NCBI GenBank assembly: GCA_030432565.1
Contig: JAUIGV010000001.1
Span: 1 to 64,000 of the forward strand
Source of the DNA: Verrucomicrobiia bacterium
GTDB lineage: Bacteria; Verrucomicrobiota; Verrucomicrobiia; Verrucomicrobiales; Akkermansiaceae
Direction of reading: 5' to 3'
DNA: 64,000 nt
Positions 8,647 through 17,248 of the stretch are shown one piece after another (within the stretch, counting starts at the first letter, position 1; each line of letters begins with the position of its first letter). Below the pieces are notes generated by a model. It saw nothing but the letters and a program-made list of their open reading frames with translations. It searched no databases and was not told where the DNA came from. The position numbers and the translations under genes were made by a program.

Positions 8647-9534
8647 GTGTTTCGCCTGGCACTCGCCTTACTCCTTGCCTTGCCTCTTCAAGGGGCTTGG
8701 CTCAAAAATCTTGATGAGGCCAGGAAGCAGGCGTCCGCAGAAAAAAAGGACATCTATTTGGTCTTTCTGTCCACCGGGATTTCCGGGGCATGCGTTCAAT
8801 TCAATGAACGCGTGCTCTCCCGGGATTTGTTTCAAGAGGCCATCGCGGAACGGTTTGTTCCTGTCCTTTTGGATGTTCCGCTGAAGCAGACGCCCGGAAT
8901 GGTTTCGCCGCTTGCCTCCAACCGGATCCTTGCCGGGCAGTTCGGTGTTGATCGCTATCCGACGACCTTCTATCTCAATTCCGAAGGCATCGTCTATGCC
9001 CGGGAAACCGGTGCTGCCGTCGATGGCCCCCTAAAACATGCTGCCAAGGTCATTCGACGATCCAAGGATCAGGTGGCGCGATTAAAAGCGGTCGAGGAAG
9101 CCTATCAGAAGGACGGTCTTGAGAGAGCGAAAGCCCTGGTGGCTCTGATCGAGAGCACTCCGCGGGGTGCCGATCCTTCCCTTAACGCTGCGCATCTCGA
9201 TGAATTGGCGAAGCTTGATCCCGATGATTCATTGGGCTTTCAAAAAGCGCATCTCGCGGAGAGGGGATTTGTTGATCTGGACCGCGCGCTCAAGGAGGTC
9301 TTTCACAAGGACTCCTACGATGAGGTGGTTAGGCTGGTCGATGACTACGTTGACCGGTTTGAGCCCAAAGGCGCCTTGCTGCAAAAGGCTCTCTTTCCAA
9401 AGCTCGCCGCTTTAAATCATGGCAGGCAAACGGCGGAAGCAATTCAGGTCGCCGAGGAGGTTATCGCGGTCGATGCCAATTCATCGCACGGCAAACTTGC
9501 CGCCCAGATTTTGAAGCGGCTCAAGGCCAAATAG
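8647..9534 (+). CDS. Secreted thioredoxin-fold protein with incomplete active site
   Basis: About 295 residues from a GTG start at 8647, 4 bp after the previous stop. This start places a signal peptide (FRLALALLLALPLQGAW) at the N-terminus; a longer in-frame start inside the previous gene is unlikely. The thioredoxin-like region includes DIYLVFLSTGISGACVQFNE, where only one of the two active-site Cys is present, and RYPTTFYLNSEG, corresponding to the cis-proline region of the fold. The C-terminal half is helical. With its upstream neighbour it forms a pair of related secreted proteins from one transcript. Confidence 0.72.
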   Translation: MFRLALALLLALPLQGAWLKNLDEARKQASAEKKDIYLVFLSTGISGACVQFNERVLSRDLFQEAIAERFVPVLLDVPLKQTPGMVSPLASNRILAGQFGVDRYPTTFYLNSEGIVYARETGAAVDGPLKHAAKVIRRSKDQVARLKAVEEAYQKDGLERAKALVALIESTPRGADPSLNAAHLDELAKLDPDDSLGFQKAHLAERGFVDLDRALKEVFHKDSYDEVVRLVDDYVDRFEPKGALLQKALFPKLAALNHGRQTAEAIQVAEEVIAVDANSSHGKLAAQILKRLKAK

Positions 9535-9543
9535 CGGACCCAA

Positions 9544-10398
9544 TCAAAGCGCTCTGCCGTAAGAATCACAGCGGTTGTGCCAACCGGGTCGCCAGCGTGA
9601 CTCGCCACGTGCTTTCGGCGAATTGGCAATCCGGAGATCGAGTCTTCTTTTGGCAGCTTCGCCAAATTCACGTGCGGCGGCCTGTCCCGATGGAACGTTT
9701 TTCATTTCCATGAGGACCCACATGAGCCCCCAGCCCTGATTGTTATAGCGCTCGGTTGGGTTTGTTCCGTCTCCCTTGAAGTTGACGTAGTCGACCAGGG
9801 CATAAACGCCATTCGCGGTCGAGGCCACCTTGTTGTAATTCACTTTGATCCGTGCCCGATCTTGGACCGGGGCGGCATTCATGATTTTGGGAAGAGCCGC
9901 CCGTGATTTGTAAGCGATGAACTCGGTTTGGACCATGATGTTTGCTGCCAGCCAACGCCGGAGCCCGGCCAATTCGGGGCCGTTGAAGTCGCGCATAAAG
10001 GAAGCCTTGTTGGGCCACGGGCAGTCGGGTTTGCGGCCAACGGCGGGAACCTGCAATCCGCTCCGTGTGGCGTAGTTGACAAATTCCGGCCAAGTCTCGG
10101 TCCAGCGCCCGTTAAAGCCCTTGGGATACCAAATGAAGTGTCCAATGCCGAGCGATGGGAATTCCTCGCCGTCATTCCAGTGGGTGAGTCCGGTGACCTT
10201 CCCGCCTGATTCGTTTTGCCAAATTTTCCGGCCAATCGATGACTTTTGAGCTGCGGTAAGCTTCAGCGCCCCGGCCGTCGGAGTGGTGGCAACAACCGGC
10301 GGGCGGAGCCCAACCGGGGGACGCTGGCCAACCGGTGGGTCCGCCGAGCATGCAGACATCAGACAAAGAACAGGCAGAACGTATCGAGCAACTTGCAT
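9544..10398 (-). CDS. Conserved lipoprotein of unknown function
   Basis: About 284 residues from the start at 10398 (MQVARYVL), which gives a lipoprotein signal with lipobox LMSAC. A Pro-rich linker (PPVGQRPPVGLRPPV) follows, then a globular domain with IGRKIWQNESGG, GLTHWNDGEEF and LGIGHFIWYP. I recall this combination from an uncharacterised conserved family also found in Proteobacteria. The early invariant-looking Glu and the GIGH stretch are suggestive of a lysozyme-like fold, but this is a guess. It is convergent with the thioredoxin-fold gene and divergent (35 bp) from the DUF3147 gene. Confidence 0.75.
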   Translation of the reverse strand: MQVARYVLPVLCLMSACSADPPVGQRPPVGLRPPVVATTPTAGALKLTAAQKSSIGRKIWQNESGGKVTGLTHWNDGEEFPSLGIGHFIWYPKGFNGRWTETWPEFVNYATRSGLQVPAVGRKPDCPWPNKASFMRDFNGPELAGLRRWLAANIMVQTEFIAYKSRAALPKIMNAAPVQDRARIKVNYNKVASTANGVYALVDYVNFKGDGTNPTERYNNQGWGLMWVLMEMKNVPSGQAAAREFGEAAKRRLDLRIANSPKARGESRWRPGWHNRCDSYGRAL

Positions 10399-10433
10399 AA
10401 CAAGGAGATTGCGCTCAAAGTCGCGACATCGCA

Positions 10434-10844
10434 ATGGACAAAAACGAACTTCTTAGAGTGCTGACCCCCAGTTGGTTTGATTTGTGGAAAATTTTGCTGA
10501 CCGCGGTTATCATTCTCTTTGTGACAAAGCTTCAGTTATTGAGCGACCGGCTCTCCGCTCTCCTGATCGCCCTTCCGCTCACCTCCATCCTCGCGATGAT
10601 CTGGATGAGGCATGAAAGCAAGATGCCGGACCAAGCGACCCGGATTGAAAGCATCGCCAATCACGCCTACTACACCTTTTGGTTCGTGCTCCCGACCCTG
10701 CCAATGTTTCTTGTGATTCCCTGGATGCTGCGCAAGGGACACGGTTTCTACTTCACGCTTTTTGTAAATGCCGCCCTCACGACCGCGCTCTTCTGGCTGT
10801 TGGTGGTGATTCTTAAAAAGTTTACCAACATCGAGTTGATGTGA
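10434..10844 (+). CDS. DUF3147 family small membrane protein
   Basis: 136 residues with four predicted transmembrane helices. The pattern matches DUF3147: an early helix (LLTAVIILFVTKL), the signature SALLIALPLTSILAMIWM, then WFVLPTLPMFLVIPWMLRKG and a last hydrophobic helix. The family is uncharacterised. It is the first gene of a three-gene operon; its TGA overlaps the next ATG (TGATG at 10842-10846). Confidence 0.85.
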   Translation: MDKNELLRVLTPSWFDLWKILLTAVIILFVTKLQLLSDRLSALLIALPLTSILAMIWMRHESKMPDQATRIESIANHAYYTFWFVLPTLPMFLVIPWMLRKGHGFYFTLFVNAALTTALFWLLVVILKKFTNIELM

Positions 10845-11908
10845 TGAAACTCCTCTTCCTCCTTCTTTTGTTTGTCATGCCACTCTCCGCGCAAAACCGT
10901 CTTTCCGAAGTCGATGCCAGGCGCTTCGTTGACCTTGCCCTCGCCGGGCTGAATCGCGAATTTCCCAATAAACCGGGAAACGTTCTGCGCTCTCCCGGGG
11001 ATGCTAAAACTCCCAGCCAGCTCACGCCGGTCTTCTTCGGTCACTTCGATTGGCATTCGTCGGTGCATGGTCACTGGACCTTGATTCGTCTCATTCGCCT
11101 TTTTCCCAACGCGGAATGGAATCACGCCGTTCGAACCGAGCTGTCCAAAAAGCTCACCCGCGAGGGGCTCGAAAAAGAGGCGGCTTACCTGAGGAAGAAT
11201 CCCTCTTTCGAGCGCATGTATGGTTGGGCCTGGGCCCTGCGTTTGGGAATCGAACTTCGCGCTCTCGATGATGACCAGGGAAGGGAATGGGCTTCCTTTT
11301 ACCGACCTGTCGAGGAGGCAATCGTGACGAATGCCAAGTCCTATCTGCCCAAGCTCGACTGGCCGATCCGGTGCGGCTTTCACCCCGAGTCCTCCTTTGC
11401 ACTCGGGCACATGCTGGACTGGGCCCGGGCGACCGGGGATGAGGGTTTTGTCGACCTTTTGATCAAAAAGGCAAAAGGGTTTTACTCGGGAGACGTGGCC
11501 TATCCGGTCCGTTACGAACCCAGCGGGAACGATTTCTTTTCCCCCGGGCTAAATGAAGCGGATCTCATGCGGCGGGTTCTTCCGGCCGCGGAGTATCGCG
11601 CCTGGCTGGAAAAGTTCTTCCCGGGGTTTGACCTGGGAAATCTCACCAAGCCGGTCACCGTTAGTGATTTTGAAGATGGTCATTTGGTTCATCTCGTTGG
11701 CTTGAATTTGAATCGGGCATGGAATTTGCGGGGCATTGCGAGCGCGCTGGAAGGGGAGCCAAAGCCCGCACTTTTGAAGATCGCGGATGCCCACGAAAAG
11801 GCGGGTCTGCGCGATGCCATCAGCGGTCACTATGAAGGCGATCACTGGTTGGGAACCTTCGCGGTTTATCTTCTAACCGGAGCCGGGGAAACCGGGAGCC
11901 CAAAATGA
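10844..11908 (+). CDS. DUF2891 family secreted protein
   Basis: About 354 residues from ATG 10844; a GTG three bases earlier is also possible. A signal peptide (MKLLFLLLLFVMPLSAQ) is followed by the family hallmarks HFDWHSSVHGHW, WAWALRLGIEL, PESSFALGHMLDWA and a C-terminal SGHYEGDHWLGTFAVYLL. The many conserved His and acidic residues and the helical pattern suggest an alpha/alpha-barrel-like fold, but DUF2891 function is not established. Translationally coupled to DUF3147 (1-bp overlap) and to the next gene (ATGA overlap). Confidence 0.88.
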   Translation: MKLLFLLLLFVMPLSAQNRLSEVDARRFVDLALAGLNREFPNKPGNVLRSPGDAKTPSQLTPVFFGHFDWHSSVHGHWTLIRLIRLFPNAEWNHAVRTELSKKLTREGLEKEAAYLRKNPSFERMYGWAWALRLGIELRALDDDQGREWASFYRPVEEAIVTNAKSYLPKLDWPIRCGFHPESSFALGHMLDWARATGDEGFVDLLIKKAKGFYSGDVAYPVRYEPSGNDFFSPGLNEADLMRRVLPAAEYRAWLEKFFPGFDLGNLTKPVTVSDFEDGHLVHLVGLNLNRAWNLRGIASALEGEPKPALLKIADAHEKAGLRDAISGHYEGDHWLGTFAVYLLTGAGETGSPK

Positions 11909-13059
11909 GCCTGGAAAAGATCAACAGCCTGCTCGCGGCACTTTCGACCAATCCATTTTACAAGGAGAAATTGGGCGGACTAACTTCGGTGTCCTCGCTC
12001 GAGGAATACACGGTCAAGGTGCCTTTCACCACCAAGGCGGAGTTGGCGGCGGATCAAAAACTTCACCCGCCTTACGGGAGCAACCTGACCTTTCCACTCG
12101 AAAGCTATCATCGTTTTCACCAGACCAGCGGGACCAGCGGGCAGCCGATGATTTGGCTCGATGACAAGACGGGCTGGGAATGGCTTTGTGCCAACTGGCG
12201 GTGGGTTTGGGAAAAGGCCGGAGTGAAACCCGGACAGGCCGCTTTCTTTCCTTTTTCCTTCGGTCCGTTTTTGGGGTTTTGGGCGGGTTTTGAATCGGCG
12301 GCCGGACTGGGAGTTCGTGCCATTCCGGCGGGCGGGCTTTCCAGTGAGAATCGCCTCAGGATGATGGAGAGATTACGCCCTGAAATTCTTTGCTGTACTC
12401 CAACCTATGGCTTGCGCCTGGCCGAAGTTGCGGACGATGCCCGCAGCCTTGGCGTGGAAAAAATTATCGTGGCGGGTGAGCCGGGGGGAAGCCTTCCCGA
12501 GGTGCGCAGTCGTCTTTCCGAAGCGTGGGATGCCGAGGTGATCGACCATCACGGCATGACCGAGGTGGGGCCGGTGACAGTGGGTGATCTTTCAGACCCT
12601 GGTCGATTGCTGGTGCGACATGAGGCATACTTTTGCGAAGTCATCAACCAGGATGAGCAGGGGATTGGTGAATTGGTTCTCACCACGCTGGGACGTCATG
12701 GCTCACCGCTTCTACGCTATCGGACGGGGGATCTGGTGCAGCCGGATGAGGACTTTGCCCTCAAGGGTGGCATCATCGGGCGCGTCGATGACATGGTGGT
12801 GGTTCGCGGTGTGAATCTCTATCCGGGCGCTGTCGAGGAGGTGGTGCGTTCGGTCGAAGGAATCGTGGAATACGAGGTTCTGATCGAAGAGGCGAATTCG
12901 ATGGCGGAAGTCCGCTTGCGCGCCGAGGGCTCGGGCGCGCGCGAATTGGAGGGTCGCCTGCGAGAGGTCTTCAGTTTGAGAATCCCGGTTGAGGAAGTGC
13001 CGGCGGGCACGCTCGAACGCTTTGAGATGAAGTCGAAACGCTGGAAGCGCGGGAGCTAA
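11905..13059 (+). CDS. Phenylacetate-CoA ligase (PaaK)-like adenylate-forming enzyme
   Basis: 384 residues, cytoplasmic. The ATP/AMP-binding motif is HQTSGTSGQPM, followed by VIDHHGMTEVG (the aromatic/Glu adenylate motif region), LRYRTGDLV and IIGRVDDMVVVRGVNLYP, as in PaaK-type ligases. These enzymes activate an aryl or acyl acid to its CoA thioester through an acyl-AMP. The substrate is unknown, and no phenylacetate degradation genes are nearby. The start overlaps the DUF2891 stop by 4 bp, so it belongs to the same operon, an odd combination with two uncharacterised envelope proteins. Confidence 0.87.
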   Translation: MSLEKINSLLAALSTNPFYKEKLGGLTSVSSLEEYTVKVPFTTKAELAADQKLHPPYGSNLTFPLESYHRFHQTSGTSGQPMIWLDDKTGWEWLCANWRWVWEKAGVKPGQAAFFPFSFGPFLGFWAGFESAAGLGVRAIPAGGLSSENRLRMMERLRPEILCCTPTYGLRLAEVADDARSLGVEKIIVAGEPGGSLPEVRSRLSEAWDAEVIDHHGMTEVGPVTVGDLSDPGRLLVRHEAYFCEVINQDEQGIGELVLTTLGRHGSPLLRYRTGDLVQPDEDFALKGGIIGRVDDMVVVRGVNLYPGAVEEVVRSVEGIVEYEVLIEEANSMAEVRLRAEGSGARELEGRLREVFSLRIPVEEVPAGTLERFEMKSKRWKRGS

Positions 13060-13069
13060 TTTTTTTCGC

Positions 13070-14320
13070 TCACTTCCGCCAGCCGACCGGTTGGGTCCAG
13101 GCTTGTTCCTTCTGATCGGAATAGGAAGGGTTGGGATGATCTCGTGTCGAGGTGACCACCGCCCGGACATACAGCTCGTCGCCGCTAAGTTGATACTCCG
13201 CATTGTTTCCGGGGATGGTGGCAAAGACCTCGCCGGTCTTATCCGGAGTACTACGGCGGGTTCCGATAAATTTGGTTTCGTAGCTCACTCCCTCGGCAGG
13301 TGTCATCTCGAGTTGGTGTTTGCGTGATCCCCGGTCATACCTGACCTCCTTCAGAACGACGCCGGTGGAGGCATAAAATTCTCCCCGCTCCATCGACTCC
13401 ACCAATTGATTCGCGTCCAATTCCTCGGCCCAAACCATAACCCAACCCCGTCCCGGAGAGACGTTCCCTCCGTGGTAATAATGTGAATCGTCGGTGGCCA
13501 CTCCGAAGAGCGGGGGAGCATCGTGCGCGAGCATTCGCAGGGTGTTTGCCATGTCCCAGATGGCCTCGTCGCTGGGGTGGTCCGTGTCGCCAAGGTGATT
13601 GATGCCGGGGTGGCCGTTGTAGACTTCGAAGAATTGCTCCTCCACCACTTCGGCCAGTTGCTGGGGAGTGACGGACCAGTGGAAGTTGGGGTGGTTGAGG
13701 TGAGTGAGAATCGGCCTCTTGAGTCGTTCCGACTGCTCTTTGACCGCACGTAAATTATTCCGCATCGTTTCGACCACGGAGTCACCTCCTTGTGGCTTGA
13801 CCACTTCGTCGAGGTTAATGGCATTTATGTGAATATGATATTGCCGGAATTTGTCGGTGATCTCTTCGGCTTCGATGAGGAGAAACTCGTTATCGTCTTC
13901 AAACTGCGGGCGAATTTCCTCAAGAGTTTTCAGCCGGACTTCTTCGCTTCCGGGCTCGCCCCGGAGCTCCACCCAGTCATCGCCGAAGCGTTCCCGATAT
14001 TCGGCCAAGGTGCCGCTATCTCCTTTTTTGCGACGCCTCTCCACCTGCTTTACCGGCATCCACTTTTCACCCCGGCTGAGGGTATTGTGATCAGAAAGAG
14101 CGAGGAAATCGTAGTCCCGCTTTTTATACCAATCGACAATCATCTCCGGGAAATCATTGCCATCGCTCCACAAGGAATGGGTGTGTGTGTTCCCTTTGAA
14201 CCATTGGCCTTTCTCGACCCACTCGGCGTTCTGGAGCTTCGGCTTGTTCCACTCCCGGTAGACAATCGCGAAAACCAAGGTCAATAAGAGCAAGAGTGGA
14301 ATGTATATTTTCGCCTTCAT
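13070..14320 (-). CDS. Membrane-anchored PHP-domain phosphoesterase-like protein
   Basis: About 416 residues. An N-terminal hydrophobic anchor (MKAKIYIPLLLLLTLVFAIV) precedes a PHP-type metal-dependent domain: GNTHTHSLWSDG (first metal-binding His pair), FLALSDHNT, ILTHLNHPNF, VYNGHPG and VATDDSHYY. PHP proteins are usually phosphoesterases with a di- or trinuclear metal centre; here the domain should face the periplasm. The C-terminal ~100 residues look beta-rich. The start at 14320 is supported by GGAGG 9 nt upstream; longer frames lack this. Substrate unknown. Confidence 0.85.
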   Translation of the reverse strand: MKAKIYIPLLLLLTLVFAIVYREWNKPKLQNAEWVEKGQWFKGNTHTHSLWSDGNDFPEMIVDWYKKRDYDFLALSDHNTLSRGEKWMPVKQVERRRKKGDSGTLAEYRERFGDDWVELRGEPGSEEVRLKTLEEIRPQFEDDNEFLLIEAEEITDKFRQYHIHINAINLDEVVKPQGGDSVVETMRNNLRAVKEQSERLKRPILTHLNHPNFHWSVTPQQLAEVVEEQFFEVYNGHPGINHLGDTDHPSDEAIWDMANTLRMLAHDAPPLFGVATDDSHYYHGGNVSPGRGWVMVWAEELDANQLVESMERGEFYASTGVVLKEVRYDRGSRKHQLEMTPAEGVSYETKFIGTRRSTPDKTGEVFATIPGNNAEYQLSGDELYVRAVVTSTRDHPNPSYSDQKEQAWTQPVGWRK

Positions 14321-14708
14321 GGTTGGGTTCCTCCAATCCTTAGGAAATATTGTTTCTTCTGACCATCGCAAACGCCTTTTTCCAAGGCTGTTGATCGAAG
14401 ATCGCTCGGAGAAATCAGAAAAGAAATTGGTTACGTTTTCTTGAAATGGCGACCATCGTCATTTCCGCCGGGAGAAAGGAATTGCCACGGCTCTTCTGTC
14501 TCTTCCTGCTGTTCTGATTCGGCGGGTGCTGAAAACCCTCTTACAGCGATACGTAATTCTCGAGGTGTCCCGTCCGTCCAATGGGTACCAGCCGCAGGAT
14601 GGGAAGATAAACTTGAAAGTGCCGACGATCCCGGGAATTGGCAATTCGAAGGCGTTTGGACTGGGGAAAGAGGAAACGATTTTATCGATAGGCAGGGCAC
14701 TGGCCGTG
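14321..14708. other. 388-bp stretch without a confident gene
   Basis: Lies between the PHP gene start and the end of tsaB. A minus-strand frame (14431-14700, 89 codons) starts 8 bp after the tsaB stop. Its last ~50 codons have protein-like composition (for example EQQEETEEPWQFLSPGGNDD), but the first ~40 are Ser/Pro-rich and unconvincing. It could be a small gene or the tail of a decayed one. The part next to 14320 is AT-richer and should hold the PHP promoter. No RNA gene or terminator is seen. Confidence 0.4.
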
Positions 14709-15356
14709 TCAGGTCTTTTTCGACTTCGTGATATGCGGTGGGCGGAGGTAGAAGGCTTCGACCGGAGTTTTTAGGAGGTTTTCCCTCTCTTCCGGGGAAC
14801 GTGCCAACCAGGATTTGAGGAGCCCGTGTGCTCTGGATTGGCTCTCAAGGCACTCAACGCCCTCGGGAAGGCGATAGGGCGATTCAAAGGTCACTTTGGG
14901 CCCTTCGCATCGGGCCAGCTCCGCGAGAAATGCCTCTTCTTCGAGAAGGCGGGGCGGAGTTTCGGCCCGACCATTCCGCACCGGCATCAGAAAGTAGCTC
15001 CCCCGCCGGGCATCTCCCACGGCCCAGATGATGTCATTTTGAGAAACTTCGGGCACTCCTTCAAAGGAGCAGAGACCGGCGACACGACATTGGTGGACCT
15101 GAGCGATGGCCTGGGCGGTGGCGATGCCCACGCGGGCTCCATTGTAGGACCCCGGGCCGGTTCCGATGATGATGGCGGACAGTCGTTCTCCCTCCGGCAG
15201 TCCGGCAAGGAGGTCTTGTAGCGGTGCGAAGAGGTCGCATTCCTGGGATCGCTCGCTTGAAAAGGTTCGCTGGTCAAAAATTCCGCCATCACGGGCAAGA
15301 AGGAGCGTGGCATCGGTGACACTTGTTTCGATAGCCAGGATCCATTCGGTGTTCAC
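14709..15356 (-). CDS. tsaB: tRNA threonylcarbamoyladenosine biosynthesis protein TsaB
   Basis: 215 residues, the usual size. TsaB is the inactive ASKHA-fold partner of TsaD and is needed, with TsaC and TsaE, to make t6A37 in ANN-decoding tRNAs. Visible features are the ASKHA start ILAIETSVTDATLLL, the family motif IGTGPGSYNGARVGIATAQ, and the C-terminal EAFYLRPP. No other t6A genes are next to it. It is divergent from citrate synthase across 132 bp. Confidence 0.93.
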   Translation of the reverse strand: MNTEWILAIETSVTDATLLLARDGGIFDQRTFSSERSQECDLFAPLQDLLAGLPEGERLSAIIIGTGPGSYNGARVGIATAQAIAQVHQCRVAGLCSFEGVPEVSQNDIIWAVGDARRGSYFLMPVRNGRAETPPRLLEEEAFLAELARCEGPKVTFESPYRLPEGVECLESQSRAHGLLKSWLARSPEERENLLKTPVEAFYLRPPHITKSKKT

Positions 15357-15488
15357 GAAGTGAGCTTGGCGAATTAGTTAATTCTCTTAAACTAAAAAAC
15401 TGAAACATTCTTATCTGGAAACCCTTGCGCGGGGGTGGAGGTGGCATTATTGCTTTGTGTCCCAAAATTTCACCAAAAACATTTATTT

Positions 15489-16619
15489 ATGTCTGATTAC
15501 GCCAAAGGTCTTGAAGGAGTTATTGCCAACGAATCCGCACTCTCAAACGTCGAAGGCCTCGCAGGTCGTCTTTCCTACCTTGGCTACTCGATCGATGAGC
15601 TCGTCGAGAATTGCAGCTTTGAGGAGGTCACCTACCTCCTGCATTTTGGAAAGCTCCCAAACGTCAGTGAGTTGGCAACCTTTGAGAAGGAGCTTCGCAG
15701 CCATCGCGAGGTTCCCCAGGGCGTCATCGACTTCCTGAAAGCCGCTCCCAAGGATGCCAACCCCATGGACATCCTTCGCACCGGCGTTTCCATGCTGGGT
15801 CTCTATGACAAGCGGGCCAAAGTGGGCGAGCCTGATCAGGAGGCGAACGCCGCAGTCGCGGTTTCCCTCTGTGCGCAGACTCCGGTGATCGTGGCCTATT
15901 ACCACCGCATTCGTCAGGGACTCGAACTCCCTCCTGTGCGTGATGATCTTTCCGAGGCCGGACACTTCCTCTACCTCATCAATGGTGAGGAGCCATCAGA
16001 GGCAGCCACCAAGACGCTTGATATCGCCTACATCCTTCACGCCGACCACGGCATGAATGCTTCGACCTTCTCGGCTCGCGTGACTATCGCGACTCTCTCC
16101 GACTTCTACTCCGCCATGACTTCGGCGATTGGAACGCTCAAAGGCCCCCTCCATGGAGGAGCCAATGAGGGCGTGATCAAAATGCTTCAGGAGATCGGCA
16201 GTCTCGATAAGGTTGATGCCTACGTGGAGGACTGCCTCGTGAACAAGAAGAAGATCATGGGGATTGGTCACCGCGTCTACAAGGTGCTCGATCCGCGTGC
16301 TCCCCATCTCCAAAAGATGGCCATCAAACTCACCGAAGAATTGGGCGATTCCAAATGGATCGAGATGTCCGAGCGTATCGCCACCATCATGCGCGAGCGC
16401 AAGGGGCTGAATGCCAACGTCGATTTCTATTCGGCGACCGTCTATTATTCACTGGGAATCCCCACCGATCTTTTCACACCAATTTTCGCAATTTCACGCA
16501 TGGCCGGCTGGACCGCACAGGTGCTGGAGCAGCTAGAGGACAGCCGCCTCTACCGTCCGCTGACCAAGTATGTCGGACCGACCGAGCTTTCCAAGGTCAC
16601 TCCGATCGAGGACCGCTAG
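15489..16619 (+). CDS. gltA: Citrate synthase (short bacterial type)
   Basis: Condenses acetyl-CoA and oxaloacetate to citrate, the entry to the TCA cycle. The 376-residue length fits the short citrate/2-methylcitrate synthase type rather than the longer proteobacterial hexamer. Active-site regions are visible: GPLHGGANEGV (first His), GIGHRVYK (second His) and NVDFYSATVYYSLGIP (catalytic Asp). It lacks the extra N-terminal domain of the long type. A 2-methylcitrate synthase role cannot be excluded, but no prp genes adjoin. The start at 15489 (MSDYAKGL) gives the normal N-terminus. A terminator follows. Confidence 0.93.
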   Translation: MSDYAKGLEGVIANESALSNVEGLAGRLSYLGYSIDELVENCSFEEVTYLLHFGKLPNVSELATFEKELRSHREVPQGVIDFLKAAPKDANPMDILRTGVSMLGLYDKRAKVGEPDQEANAAVAVSLCAQTPVIVAYYHRIRQGLELPPVRDDLSEAGHFLYLINGEEPSEAATKTLDIAYILHADHGMNASTFSARVTIATLSDFYSAMTSAIGTLKGPLHGGANEGVIKMLQEIGSLDKVDAYVEDCLVNKKKIMGIGHRVYKVLDPRAPHLQKMAIKLTEELGDSKWIEMSERIATIMRERKGLNANVDFYSATVYYSLGIPTDLFTPIFAISRMAGWTAQVLEQLEDSRLYRPLTKYVGPTELSKVTPIEDR

Positions 16620-16651
16620 GATCGGGAACGGGTATCCAAAATTCAAACACA

Positions 16652-16688
16652 GAGCCATGGAGAGTAGCGATGCTTCCATGGTTCTTTT
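16652..16688 (+). terminator. Rho-independent terminator after citrate synthase
   Basis: Ten-bp stem (GAGCCATGGA with TCCATGGTTC, one G-T pair) with a 13-nt loop, followed by four T. Located 32 bp after the citrate synthase stop. Confidence 0.75.
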
Positions 16689-16785
16689 GGTTTACGGGGA
16701 CCGGATTGTGGAGCGTTGACGGATTTGGCCCAAAGGCCCTTGTCCCGCCAACCCGGTGAGGGGATAGGATCTGCCGCTTCCCGCC

Positions 16786-17172
16786 TCATCGCCCGGCTTG
16801 GTCCGTTGTCACCGACCCCTCCTTTTGAAACGGTTTGAATAGGTCAAAAGGCAGAAAAATGGTGTCGGTGGCGATCGAAATTGGGAGATCAATCAGGCCC
16901 CCGGTGATCCAAAGAATCCGATGGGGGATCGTCCAGATTGATCGTGGTTTCTCAAGATCCTCATTCCCCCAACTGGTGATCAGCGGCTCCCCTTTGAAGC
17001 CAACCGAATGGATGATTTCAAGATCACCCTTGCTGGCTGGGTAGAATTCTCTTTCGGTTCTGATCGTGTCATCCGACTCTATGCCATCGCGTATCAAAAG
17101 GGTGGCACAACTGGTGAGCGGGCCGGGAAGGACCGCGAGCACGAGGATCGAGCGATGAGTGCGCTTTTTCAT
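16786..17172 (-). CDS. YceK/YidQ family lipoprotein
   Basis: 128 residues from the start at 17172 (MKKRTHRS). A lipoprotein signal ends at a lipobox-like LTSCA. The body has YPASKGDLEII and, near the end, DLPISIATDTIFLPFDLF, matching the small YceK/YidQ lipoprotein family, whose hallmark is a DLPxSxxxDTxxLPxD stretch. Function unknown. It lies 76 bp after the neighbouring secreted protein on the same strand. Confidence 0.8.
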   Translation of the reverse strand: MKKRTHRSILVLAVLPGPLTSCATLLIRDGIESDDTIRTEREFYPASKGDLEIIHSVGFKGEPLITSWGNEDLEKPRSIWTIPHRILWITGGLIDLPISIATDTIFLPFDLFKPFQKEGSVTTDQAGR

Positions 17173-17248
17173 TGGGTCGACATTTGCTGCCAGCCCAATA
17201 AAGGCAATCGAAATGCTAAAAAAACAGCATTCGGTGTTTCCGGTCAGT

